This document shows positions 21,513 to 30,848 of a DNA stretch of 64,000 bases, piece after piece. Each line of letters begins with the position of its first letter. The stretch's first letter is position 1. The translations under genes were made by a program, and so were the position numbers. The DNA is taken from assembly GCA_029168955.1 (NCBI GenBank), contig JAPDOI010001811.1, positions 62,001-126,000 on the forward strand, written 5' to 3'. Origin of the DNA: Aplectana chamaeleonis. Taxonomy: Eukaryota; Nematoda; Chromadorea; Rhabditida; Cosmocercidae. The notes beneath the pieces are model-generated. The model made no database searches and was not told where the DNA came from. It saw nothing but the letters and a program-made list of their open reading frames with translations.

Positions 21513-21598
21513 GAACACGTGGCCTAGTGGTCTAAGGCGCTGTGTTGCGCATCCGTCTCGTAGGTTGGTGCGGTGCTGGTTCAAATACGCCGACTATT
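21513..21598 (+). other. tRNA-like sequence, probably degenerate or SINE-derived
   Basis: TGGCCTAGTGGTCTAAGGC (21520-21538) matches a tRNA A box and D arm, with a fully paired GCCT/AGGC D stem. About 40 nt later GGTTCAAATAC (21578-21588) resembles a B box but breaks the invariant C61. The anticodon stem, T stem and acceptor stem do not pair well and the middle is long, like a class II tRNA. It is more likely the pol III promoter of a tRNA-derived repeat, or a tRNA pseudogene, than a working tRNA. Confidence 0.4.
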
Positions 21599-23199
21599 GA
21601 GAGTTTTGCATTCAACGCTACTCTTCAAGAATGATTCTCGTTCTAAGGTCGCAACCTTAGGAGGCATCTAGGCGTCACCGACCTCAGGTTGTCTGCCTCT
21701 TTAAAGTCACCACATTGGGGGATTGCTACTGGCCCTGCATCTGACCGTCATGGTGGCTGCAGGAAGTAACTACTCCAGGGCGCGGGGTACTCCTGGATTT
21801 TGGGGAACAGGTTGATATTTCCGGAGGTGGGAAGTTCTAGTGAGCGTAGGGAAGCTTTAACTGCTTCAAACGAAAATCGATACCTGATTCAGGCTGCTAA
21901 AGTGTGTTATAAAGCGAGCGCTGTGGACGAGTGGTCTGCCAGACGACCAACTAGCCTCATGAGCACATTAACGGATTTCCTTCAGACGAGATTTTTAGCA
22001 AGGCTGATATCTTCAGAAAGATTAGGCGGACCGAAACACATATTTGCGCACTCAGACGTATCTAGGTACTGTCCTTATCGTAATGAAATTCTGAACCGCA
22101 GTTGAGGGCGGCCGCTCTAGCAGCACGCAGAATGATGAAAATTGTGCTAAGATTAAGAATAATCGTGCCGGGACTTGATGGTCCCAACAAGACTATCATC
22201 ATGCTGAGCGGAACAATCCTCCGATAAGAACAGTACACACGAATGACGAAAAAATGAGAAGCCATTGTGAATGATTAGCTTCGAGTCCCCACTTCTGCGA
22301 CAGCACCCTTATTTACACGTGGTAAACAGTGTGATAGTACAGCAACGACTAAATTGTGCAAAACCATATGAATTCTGGCACATATCACTATGATTATGGC
22401 AGAATGAGTACGATGAAACCAAAGGCGGGTCAGGGTTAAAAGCACAGTCCAACATCAGAATCGGTTTGGATTTCGGCCCCTCGAAGGTTAAGAATTGGAA
22501 CTACGCGAATTTCGTTGACGAGTTGTCTCGGGCTTGTTTCTCTTTCTCAATCGCAACCATCGCACTGGAGCAGACGACATTATAAAGATAGACCGGTAAC
22601 AAATGGAAGAACATATTTTTTGATTGAAGTCCATCGCGCGTCTCGCCCTATCGAGACCGAAAACCCTGAAATTGGCCGAGGGAGTTTCATCTTGGACGCT
22701 CCAATTGAAAACTCCGCACACCGAGAATAACGCGCATGTGGCTTGGGTTCATTCGTTTTAGTTTATCTAATACTATTGTATTTCACGTCTTTGTCTGCCG
22801 CTCCTATGCACCAACGGTTTGATCCGGCGAATCAGATGAGAACACAAAAAAGCTGGCGATTTATGCTTTAATTTACGGCTACTCGCCGTTCTCTGCATCA
22901 ATATCAAGGAAGTGGTGCTGTAATCCCCTATTCTCATAGCTGGAGTTTTCACAAATACAGTAATAAAACGACTGCGAGAAACGACGAAATTGAGGTACAT
23001 ACTCGTTGCCTACAACAGATGTTGTTCTGAACGTTTTATAAGCTCACAAACGTCATGAACGCATACAGCAAAAAAGTGTTGGAGACTTACAGTAGAAGAG
23101 GGAGCCTTCTGGCTCACAAATTTTCAATTCTAGCGCGGGCAATGCGTTGATGTACACGTGCGCGCGTAAGTCACAAGCGCACAACATCGAAATGAACCA
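21599..23199. other. No gene recognised
   Basis: About 1.6 kb. A TTAAAAGCACAGTCC sequence near 22437 resembles one end of the TTAA-flanked MITE at 28640-29115, without a partner in reach. Overlapping short frames on both strands carry no recognisable motif. Confidence 0.45.
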
Positions 23200-23485
23200 G
23201 TTCTATTCAATTTTATCCGGGTTTTATAAGGTATTCATCCAAATCTATCCGTTCCATCCGGACCTATTCGATTTTAATCCGATTTCGATCCGATCGAATA
23301 TCCGTTTCTACACGTTTTTATCCGATTATCCGGTTTTCTGACCGGATTCTTCGATTTTCACTTTTCCGGATTTCGGATATTACGGATATCGTGTTTTTTC
23401 GTCTGATCGGATTTCGGGTCAATCCGAAATTTCCATTTTGACGTCAGACTGGATTTCGGATGATTATCCGATCGGATTCTCTCAA
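23200..23485. repeat. Degenerate ATCCG/CGGAT-rich tract
   Basis: Dense, irregular recurrence of TATCCG, GATCCGAT, CGGATTTCGG and CGGATAT words on both strands. No fixed period is visible by eye. It resembles the shorter block at 8308-8360 and may be a decayed short tandem repeat. Confidence 0.55.
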
Positions 23486-23489
23486 AGTT

Positions 23490-23680
23490 CTGGCCGAGGA
23501 ATAGACGCGACATAGCCGCGAAATGCCTGCTGGCCGCGTAATAGCCGGGAAATAGCCGCCAAATAACGCCGGCCGTGATATAACCGCGAAATAGCCGCGA
23601 AAAATGCTGGCCGCAAAATGGCAGCCAAATAGCTCTCGCCGCGAAATAGCCGTGAAATAGCCGCCAAATATGTGGTCTGC
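23490..23680. repeat. Degenerate AAATAGCCG repeat
   Basis: GAAATAGCCG and variants (ATAGCCGCGAAAT, AAATAACGCCGGCC) recur about ten times at irregular 10-25-bp spacing. The same words, in both orientations, occur inside the 8518-9795 element. The minus-strand frames here simply translate the repeat. Confidence 0.65.
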
Positions 23681-23839
23681 TTGGATCCAGTTCACTTTAG
23701 CTTAGTTGACCTTAGTTGATTTATGTGCGGTCTATGCGATGGCGAACTTCCTAATGCTTCGGTCTACGATGGCGAGCTTCCTAGCCGAGCCCTACTCCAG
23801 AATAATACGGGTCAAAGCGAGTTTCTTGACCACCCATCG

Positions 23840-23915
23840 CTCCAGCCGCGAAGCGGCTGGAGAGTTTTGGTTTTGCCTAGGCCTTGTGATCACTTAGAAT
23901 TTTATAAAATAGTTT
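23840..23915 (+). repeat. Second hairpin block, copy 1
   Basis: A perfect hairpin with 10-bp stem CTCCAGCCGC and loop GAA (23840-23862) is followed by GTTTTGCCTAGGCCTTGTGA and an AT-rich end TTATAAAATAGTTTA. The same block, in the same orientation, is at 30769-30848. Here it abuts tail T3 at 23916. Function unknown; it may be the end of another mobile element family. Confidence 0.7.
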
Positions 23916-24323
23916 ATTGTGGTGAGCGCGAAGCGCTCACCAGATTTGGCTTTGATTCGCCATCGCGCAACCCCCTTATCTCAGTATCAGGGTCCAGAGT
24001 GGACGTAGGAAGACCGTTCTTTTTGCATTCAATATGCTTTAGAAAGGTGAATAACTGTTCAAAAAATGGTCCGGAATGGTTACCTGAGATTCGAGAAAAA
24101 GTGTCAAAACCACGTCATTTTGGTCGAAAAAATGTTCATCTCCTTTTTTCTCAGTTGGCGTTCACGATCTTGTTGGAACTCTTATCGTTGAGCTAGAGAG
24201 CTCATTTTTGGCCAAGGAGCTGGTTTTGTTTGCACCTAGCTCCTGTCAAATTTTGAAGTTGGTTGCTCAATTTTTGCGGAACCTCAAAATTGAAGGTCAA
24301 GAAAGACAAAAACACGTAAACAT
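23916..24323 (-). mobile_element. Tail family, copy T3 (inverted, before satellite C)
   Basis: Begins ATTGTGGTGAGCG with the perfect hairpin GTGAGCGCGAAGCGCTCAC (23922-23940) and runs as the reverse complement of T1/T4 to AAAACACGTAAACAT near 24323. There it diverges from the other copies. It is followed after about 200 bp by satellite C. With T4 (forward, 30054-30547) it forms an inverted pair enclosing satellite C and the 3.7-kb TIR element. Confidence 0.78.
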
Positions 24324-24356
24324 CCTTATCCTTACATATTATAAGCGGCGTGGTGG

Positions 24357-24405
24357 TGTGTCTGACCGGTGTCTGACCGTACGTCTGACCGACGTCTGAC
24401 CGGGT
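24357..24405. repeat. Short GTCTGACCG repeat
   Basis: GTCTGACCG or close variants occur five times in about 50 bp at 10-14-bp spacing. Between tail T3 and satellite C. Confidence 0.75.
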
Positions 24406-24521
24406 GTTTGAATTTCCCGCAATTTTCGATTCCATGAGTCAGAGCGCGTTATTGTTTCACACAATACACAGAGAAGGTCGCGGAAAGAGAGTTAGCTTTA
24501 GGGGGAGCGCGCACAGCACTG

Positions 24522-25800
24522 CTATCGTGGTGGGACCATCATAGCTGTTGCATATTGCGTCCTATAAAGTTTCTCAGTAAAAAATCGTGGTGGGACCACC
24601 GAGTGGGACCACCGAGGGTGTTGCATATTGCGTCCTTTATAGTTTCTCAATGGCGAATCGTGGTGGGACCACCATAGTAGTTGCATATTGCGTCCTTTAA
24701 AATTTCTCAGTGGAGATTCGTGGTGGGACCACCGAGGGTGTTGCATATCGCGTCCTTTGAAGTTTCTCAGTGAAGAATCGTGGTGGGACCACCAAGGGTG
24801 TTGCATATTGCGTTCTTTAGAGTTTCTCAGTGGCGAATCGTGGTGGGACCACCGAGGGTGTTGCGTATTGCGTCCTTCAAAGTTTCTCAGTGGCAAATCG
24901 TGGTGGGACCACCGCAGTAGTTGCATATTGCGTCCTTTAAAATTTCTCAGTGGCGATTTGTGATGGGACCACAGTAGTAGTTGCATATTGCGTCCTTTAG
25001 AGTTTTTCATTGGCGAATCGTGGTGGGACCCCAGAGGGTGTTGCATATCGCGTCCTTTGAAGTTTCTCAGTGAAGAATCGTGGTGGGACCACCGAGGGTG
25101 TTGCATATTGCGTCCTTCAAAGTTTCTCAGTGGCTAATCGTGGTGGGACCACCGTAGTAGTTGCATATTGCGTCTTTTAAAATTTCCCAGTGGCGATTTG
25201 TGATGGGACCACAGTAGTAGTTGCATATTGCGTCCTTTAGAGTTTTTCATTGGCGAATCGTGGTGGGACCACAGAGGGTGTTGCATATCGCGTCCTTTGA
25301 AGTTTCTCAGTGAAGAATCGTGGTGGGACCACCGAGGGTGTTGCATATTGCGTCCTTCAAAGTTTCTCAGTGGTAAATCTTGGTGGGACCACCGTAGCAG
25401 TTGCATATTGCGTCCTTTGAAATTTCTCAGTGGCGATTCGTGGTGGGACCACCGTAGTAGTTGCATATTGCGTCCTTTAAAATTTCTCAGTGGCGCATCG
25501 TGTTGGGACCACCGTAGTAGTTGCATATTGCGTGATTTGAAATTTCTCAGTGGCGAATCGTGGTGGGACCACAGTAATAGTTGCATATTGCGTTCTTTAA
25601 AGTTACTCAGAAAAGAATCGTGGTGGGACAACCGTAGTACTTGCATATTGCATTCTTGAAGTTTCTCAGTAAAGAATCATGGTGGAACCTCCGAGGGTGT
25701 TGCATATTGTGTCCTTTGTAGTTTCTCTGTTACGAATCGTGGTGGGACCACCAGAGTTGTCGCATATCGTGGTGGGACCATCATAGCTGTTGCATAATAC
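24522..25800. repeat. Satellite C, array 1 (60-bp unit)
   Basis: About 21 units of a 60-bp repeat built from TCGTGGTGGGACCACCG, TTGCATATTGCGTCCTTT and TTTCTCAGTGGCGAA. Two unit types, with GTAGTAG or GAGGGTG before TTGCATA, alternate in pairs. The 240-bp blocks 24961-25200 and 25201-25440 repeat in the same order, a four-unit higher-order repeat. GGTGGGACCACC is a near-palindrome in each unit. Long frames on both strands follow from the 60-bp period and are not genes. The array ends at the TIR of the 25804-29502 element. Confidence 0.95.
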
Positions 25801-25827
25801 GTACTCAGACAACAGGTGCGGACTGAC

Positions 25828-26180
25828 CGCTGGCAATCAAGGCCTCTCCGGGCGGTACGCCGGCAAGTTGCGGGCGGATCGCTGCTCATCGTGGCCTCGG
25901 CGGGCGGATCGCTGGCTATCAAAGCCTTTGCGGGCGGATCGCTGCGTTTTGGCGGGCGGATAGCGGCGCCTGGGAAACTTGATCACGCTAGCGGGCGGAT
26001 CGCCGGCAAGCTCTAAAGCGGCGATCCGCCCGCAACCTGCCAGCGATCCGCCCGCAAGGGCTTTGATAGCCAGCGATCCGCCCGCTGAGCTATGAGATGC
26101 AGCGATCCGCCCGCAACTTGCCGGCGATCCGCCCGCCAGGGCTTTGATAGCCAGCGATCCGCCCGCTCAAACTGTACACG
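25828..26180. repeat. Satellite D, left array (GCGGGCGGATCGC)
   Basis: About twelve irregularly spaced (20-35 bp) copies of GCGGGCGGATCGC, followed by CGGCAAG, TGGCTATCAAAGCC or related words. Copies before about 26015 are forward and those after are reverse, so the array is a large imperfect palindrome. Lies just inside the left TIR of the 3.7-kb element. Confidence 0.85.
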
Positions 26181-26679
26181 GTGAAACTGGTCAATCAATG
26201 ATGAGTGGATTGGAGTTCATTTATTGATCCACTGCCACGTCATAACCCCCATCCGCCATCTCTACTTCAGTGTCATAGTTGTTTCACTTCTATATGTCGC
26301 TTTTTTCTTGATGTTGCTTAATTGTTGAGTGATCTTATAATGTCTACCTTGTATTTAGCTCATTAGAGTCCGTGTTCTTTAATTTTCCCAGTTCATCGCA
26401 AGTATCCTAATTCTGGGAAGCGGTTGTCTTTGAAAAAACATATGATGTATGCTAGAGATGGAGAGAAAAGCGCTTCGCTCAAAAGATGGCGGATTAGCAT
26501 CTACGCCGCGGCTATTTAGAGATGTGATAGAAACCATACAATATCGTTAAATTCTTGACACAGATGGTGCTAAGCGCGTGAATGGAAGAGTCACCGAGTT
26601 TTCCCCGCCTCTCCTGCGCTTGGAATAATTTACGATCATCCTATGACGGCTCACTTGGCCTGTTTTCACTTTGTCGCTT

Positions 26680-26830
26680 TGAAATTATTCGAAAAATTAT
26701 TCGAATATATTCGAGTCGATTTAATTCGAAACTATTCAAAAATCGGACCTCAAAAAAAGAGGCCATTCGAATATATTCAAAAATCGGACGTTAAAAAAGG
26801 GAGCCATTCGAATCTATTCGATATTCGGTC
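26680..26830. repeat. AT-rich TTCGAA tract
   Basis: Repeated ATTCGAATATATTC and CAAAAATCGGAC words, about three irregular units. Similar in composition to the arrays at 13965-14320 and 17390-17830. Confidence 0.6.
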
Positions 26831-26942
26831 TTTTCTTTCAGAGCACAACTATAGTAAACTGGTGTCAACTTTGTTTTTGGAGGAAGCGAGCCTCCTTCGA
26901 GGGAAGTAGATATACGACGCATTTTTCAAGCGCAGGAGTCAG

Positions 26943-27031
26943 ATGGCAGCGGCGTCCTCGGTTCAGTTACAAAAGTTTGCGGTGCTTGAACCCTATCTGG
27001 AGGTCCCTCTCAGCCGGTGAAGGCCCCAATA
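26943..27031 (+). pseudogene. SVQLP-type exon fragment, copy 3
   Basis: The plus strand from the ATG at 26943 reads MAAASSVQLQKFAVLEP...EVPLSR and then a TGA (27018-27020), where copy 2 has a Trp codon (PLSR-stop-RPQ against LLNRWWPQ). The ATG is preceded by GAGTCAG, splice-acceptor-like. DNA similarity to copy 2 continues beyond the stop (GTGTCGGGGTGCCGGCCGC). It lies inside the 3.7-kb TIR element, as copy 1 lies inside its 1.28-kb relative. The in-frame stop marks it as non-functional unless the reading frame is not the real one. Confidence 0.48.
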
Positions 27032-27351
27032 GAGGTTGGGAGGAGTCGTCGCGCCGCGTGTCGGGGTGCCGGCCGCATCGTGTGTCGCTGTGCCGGCCGC
27101 GTCGCGTGTCGGCGTGCAGGCGGTGTCCCGGTTTAGCGTGCAGGCTAGCTGTGTGGGCGCAGTGTTGAATTTGAGTGATGAGGTTCCCCAATTTGGATAT
27201 GTGGACCGTGACTGCCCACATTTTCGAGGATTTTCTATGGGAGGATACGAAAGGTAAGAACCCGAAAGTCCGAGTTTCAAAGAAGTCGAATTACGACATT
27301 TAAAATGCACGGTCGCCATTGATCCTAAAGAGACGTTCTGTTCCCTAGTAA

Positions 27352-27411
27352 ACGTTGGTGCAAGCTCGGTGCCATATGCTAATACATAGGTGCACCAAGT
27401 TTGTACCAACC
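27352..27411. repeat. 60-bp palindrome
   Basis: GTTGGTGCAAGCTCGGTGC is mirrored by GCACCAAGTTTGTACCAAC. It resembles the palindrome at 28368-28453, which has TTGGCGCAAACTCGGTGC, so a small dispersed palindromic family is likely. Confidence 0.65.
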
Positions 27412-27632
27412 TTCAGTCAGGAACGCATGGTAAATAGAATTTCGCTATTTCGAGACCCACAATGCAGGTTTTTCTGGAACTTAGGCAATGTAGGGAGCCC
27501 TTACTAACTTTGTGAAAGTGCCGAGTGAGCCAAATTATCCGCTCTAGCACGATGTGATTTTACGTCATTTGCCAAAAGATGAAAATGCGACTAGTTGTAG
27601 CTAGCAACACGTTTTGGCGCAATTTAGGCAGT

Positions 27633-27751
27633 TGGCCGTATTCATGAAACAAACGGAGCCTCCCGGGAAGGTCCAGAGTTCGCCCAACGCATACACTGGC
27701 TGCTTATAGGAACCCTTCCGGGAGGCTCCCGTAGTTTCATGGATATGGCCA
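27633..27751. mobile_element. Small foldback MITE, 119 bp
   Basis: Arms of about 40 bp: TGGCCGTATTCATGAAAC with GGAGCCTCCCGGGAAGG on the left, mirrored on the right by CCTTCCGGGAGGCTCC and GTTTCATGGATATGGCCA. Loop about 40 bp. No coding. Flanking duplication not evident. Confidence 0.72.
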
Positions 27752-28367
27752 CAGAACTTTTCAGGGTGATTGTGATCTGGCGCCCTGAAAGGATAGTCGC
27801 GTGAATGATTCCACGTTATCCAACCTGCGCCCCATATTGGAGCACAATCGAACCGCAAAGTACACTACTAACGCAGCTGATGAGCTTCAAATCTCTACTA
27901 GCCTAATCGGAGTTAATTTTGGGTCCGCAGCTGCAAACAGCCGTAGTTGCAGCGAGCAGCTCGGGTATACTAGAGCTGGGTCTACGGGGTCACGGCACTA
28001 TCATTTAGGTCCCAGCAAGATTGTTTGTAAGCTGCGTGCTGCAACAGACCTTATCTGCGAATGCGGAGCGCTATTTCACTCCTGTTCGGACACTGCGGGG
28101 CGGGCTGGACGTACTTCTTTTGAGAGACTGAGGCATTGCATTCAATTTTTGAAGAGCTTGACCCACTGCCGTGTCTGGTGTTCGAAGAGGCGTGAACCAA
28201 CGTCTAAGAAAAATTGTAAAGTTTTCAAACATTAAAGGGTAGAATATGAGACACGGGACGGAGTAAACGAATAGATTCATTATTATGTGGGTATAAGGCA
28301 GTAGATGAGCAGTACTGAGGTGTGCAGAAGTACGGCCGGCACCGGTTGCCCACATACCTTGGGTTCC
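27752..28367. other. Unassigned interior of the 3.7-kb element
   Basis: Contains a 144-codon plus-strand frame (27801-28235) overlapped by a 94-codon minus-strand frame. Neither shows a motif I recognise. Nothing indicates a transposase. Confidence 0.4.
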
Positions 28368-28453
28368 TTATTGTGACTTGGCGCAAACTCGGTGCACGCA
28401 AGTTATGTATAACATAGGCACATCGGCTTTGCTCCAAGAAACAATAAGGAAAG
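28368..28453. repeat. 86-bp palindrome
   Basis: TTCCTTATTGTGACTTGG is mirrored by CCAAGAAACAATAAGGAA. Interior words are shared with 27352-27411. Confidence 0.65.
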
Positions 28454-28639
28454 CAAAATATCAAAGCGATCTGTTGTCGACAATACGCCGGTTGGGGTCT
28501 AGGGTGCAGCACAAACTTCAGGGCTTCAGGTTCTTGGGCAGTAAAAAGTTTTTGACCGGATTTTTTGGCCCAGGTTTTCCTCAACATGTTTAGGTAGTCA
28601 ACTCTTTGGGTTGATTAACACTGCGTCATAGGCGCTTAA

Positions 28640-29115
28640 AGGCACAGTCCAAGCTCAGGGGCCAAATATTAGATTTCTACATAATTATGAAGTAGACCCA
28701 CCCCGTATAACACCTGCCAAGTGAGAGCTCTCGATTCCACGGAATAAGCGAGATATAGGAGGAAGCCAATCTGGGGCGCCCACACCTGGAAGCCACTTTG
28801 GCACGCCCCTTTACGATCTTTCGAGCTGAACAGTGGCGAGATGAGTGATGATTTCCGATCAATAGCCCCGTTTTTCCCTACATTCTCAGCCTCCCTCTTT
28901 ATTCGGGTCGGCTCGCATCCATAGGTTGCAAATGACGGAAGTTACAAGCCTCGGACAACTCGTCCACCATGCTTCCGCAGCTCAATTTTCGAGGGGCCAC
29001 ATCTCCGTTCTCAGGGGGCCTTGTACGACTAGAGAGACATCATTGAAATCAGCATGAGACCATTTTCAAGATAAGAAAGGAAACACAAAATCGATTTTGA
29101 GATAGGACTGTGCCT
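28640..29115. mobile_element. TTAA-flanked MITE (piggyBac-like target)
   Basis: A 476-bp segment with exact 11-bp TIRs AGGCACAGTCC (28640-28650) and GGACTGTGCCT (29105-29115), each bordered by TTAA (28636-28639 and 29116-29119). A TTAA duplication is the signature of the piggyBac superfamily. The TIR is short and the interior carries no transposase, so the class is inferred from the target alone. Another possible end is at about 22437. Confidence 0.65.
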
Positions 29116-29171
29116 TTAAGAATTGGTCCCCGACCCCAGGGATCAAAAGGAGAAGGGGTTCAAATTACGAG

Positions 29172-29490
29172 TACATCGCTGACAACTGGCGGGTAGATCG
29201 CTGACAACTGGCGGGTAGATCGCTGATAACTGGCGGGTGAATCGATGATAACTGCCGGGGAGATCGCTGGCTACCGGCGGGCGGACCGCTGGCTACTGGC
29301 GGGCGGGTCGCTGGCTCCTGGCGGGCGGGTCGGTGGCTACTGGCGGGTGGATCGCTGGCTACTGCCGGGCAGATCGCTGGCTACCGGCGGGCGGATGGCT
29401 GGCTAGTGGCGGGCGGATCGCTGGCTACTGGCGGGCGGATGGAGGGGGGGGGGGCGGTCCGCCCGCCCGAAGCCAGCGATCCGCCCGCAC
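29172..29490. repeat. Satellite D, right array (22-bp unit)
   Basis: About twelve units of 22 bp of the form CTGGCGGGTAGATCGCTGACAA, grading into CTGGCGGGCGGATCGCTGGCTA. A G-run follows (about 29443-29454), then two reverse copies (GCCAGCGATCCGCCCGC). Related to the left array at 25828-26180. Lies just inside the right TIR of the 3.7-kb element. Confidence 0.88.
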
Positions 29491-29522
29491 CTGCTGTCTG
29501 AGTAGTCTGAAGTTTCTTAGAG

Positions 29523-30053
29523 ACGCGTCGTTGTGGGACCATCATAGCTGTTCCATATTGCGTCCTTCAATGTTCCATATTGCGTCCTTCAAAGTTTCTC
29601 AGTGGTAAATCGTGGTGGGACCACCGTAGCAGTTGCATATTGCGTCCTTTGAAATTTCTCAGTGGCGATTCGTGATGGGACCACCGTAGTAGTTGCATAT
29701 TGCGTGATTTGAAATTTCTCAGTGGCGAATCGTGGTGGGACCACAGTAATAGTTGCATATTGCGTTCTTTAAAGTTACTCAGAAAAGAATCGTGGTGGGA
29801 CAACCGTAGTACTTGCATATTGCGTTCTTGAAGTTTCTCAGTGAAGAATCGTGGTAAGACCACCGAGGGCGTTGCATATTGCGTCGTTTGAAGTTTCTCT
29901 GTTACGAATCGTGGTGGGAACACCAGAGTTGTTGCGCATCGTGGTGGGACCATCATAGCTGTTGCATATTGCGTCCTTTAAAAATTCTCAGAGGCGAATC
30001 ATGATGGGACCACCCTATCTGTTGCATATTGAATCCGTTGAAGTTTCTCCGTT
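29523..30053. repeat. Satellite C, array 2
   Basis: About nine 60-bp units on the right side of the 3.7-kb element. Unit order and private variants (GCGTGATTTGAAATTTCTC, AAGTTACTCAGAAAAGAATC, GTGGGACAACCGTAGTACTT) match the last seven units of array 1 (about 25365-25795), with one unit missing. The right flank therefore repeats the left flank rather than continuing it. It runs directly into tail T4. Confidence 0.93.
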
Positions 30054-30547
30054 CAATCCTAAACAAATGCTTATCAGTGACGGTGTTTATTTCATTAGTT
30101 CATTTTTACGAACGAGTAAACGTCGGATGGTTTATAATAACATGTTTACGTGTTTTTGTCTCACTTGACCCTCAATTTTGAGGTCCCGCAAAAATGGAGC
30201 TACCAACTTCAAATTTTGTCAGGAGCTAACGGCAATCATAACAAACTTTCTGGCCAAAAATCAGCTTTCTAGCTCAACGATAAGTGTTCCAACAAGATCA
30301 TGTACGCCAACTGAAAAAAAAAGATGAACCCTTTTTTCGACCAAAATCACGTGGTTTTGACAATTTTTCTCGAATCTCAGGTAACCATTCCAGACCATTT
30401 TTGAACAGTTATTCACCTTTCTAAAGCATATTAAATGCAAATAGAACGGTCTTCCTACGTTCACTCTGGACCCTGATACTGAGATCAGGGGGTTGCGCGA
30501 TGGCGAATCAAAGCCAAATCTGGTGAGCGCTTCGCGCTCACCACAAT
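30054..30547 (+). mobile_element. Tail family, copy T4 (follows satellite C)
   Basis: Closely matches T1 from ACGGTGTTTATTTCA to the terminal hairpin GTGAGCGCTTCGCGCTCAC (30523-30541) and CACAAT, but here the upstream partner is satellite C instead of satellite B. It encodes nothing. The shared tail with different tandem partners is the basis for treating these as modular elements. It ends at the start of a foldback core (30546). Confidence 0.78.
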
Positions 30548-30766
30548 AAGAGTTGTGCAAAACGAGATCGCCTTGTCTGTGCTTATCCGTAGAAAATATC
30601 AGAGCAAAATCACGCGTGAAATGGGAAGCATCAAAACTTTTTCGGGAGCTGTAATGCGGCGGTCTTCAGGTATTAGGTGAAGTAAAATCAACACGCGTGA
30701 TTTTGCTTCGATATGTTCTACGGATAAGCACAGACAAGGCGATCTCTCGTTTTGCACAACTCTTAT
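30546..30766. mobile_element. Foldback FB-A core, copy 4
   Basis: A 221-bp inverted repeat starting ATAAGAGTTGTGCAAAACGA and ending with its mirror. It contains GCCTTGTCTGTGCTTATCCG and AAAATCACGCGTG from the core of FB-A copy 1 (4726-5362) but lacks that copy's outer arms. It sits exactly between the end of tail T4 and the second hairpin block. Confidence 0.78.
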
Positions 30767-30768
30767 CG

Positions 30769-30848
30769 CTCCAGCCGCGAAGCGGCTGGAGAGGTTTGGT
30801 TTTGCCTAGGCCTTGTGATCACTTAGATTTTTATGAAATAGTTTATAG
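30769..30848 (+). repeat. Second hairpin block, copy 2
   Basis: Same 10-bp-stem hairpin (30769-30791) and following GTTTTGCCTAGGCCTTGTGA as at 23840-23915, ending TTATGAAATAGTTTA. After this point the two copies differ, which fixes the block end. Confidence 0.7.

Larger units (their letters stand above)
25804..29502. mobile_element. 3.7-kb TIR element, CTCAGACA family copy 2
   Basis: TA at 25802-25803 and 29503-29504. The 18-bp TIRs CTCAGACAACAGGTGCGG (left) and CTCAGACAGCAGGTGCGG (right, reverse complement) have one mismatch. It sits inside satellite C, which lies on both sides. Just inside each end are arrays of a GCGGGCGGATCGC repeat in both orientations, reminiscent of subterminal transposase-binding repeats of some DNA transposons. 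The interior carries an SVQLP-type fragment, at least two small MITEs and unassigned frames. No transposase is recognised, so it is presumably non-autonomous or too decayed. Transposition mechanism inferred only from the TIRs and TA. Confidence 0.7.

Noticed and set aside
24522..25800. CRISPR-like array
   Set aside because: Units are contiguous 60-bp repeats without unique spacers, and the context is eukaryotic.
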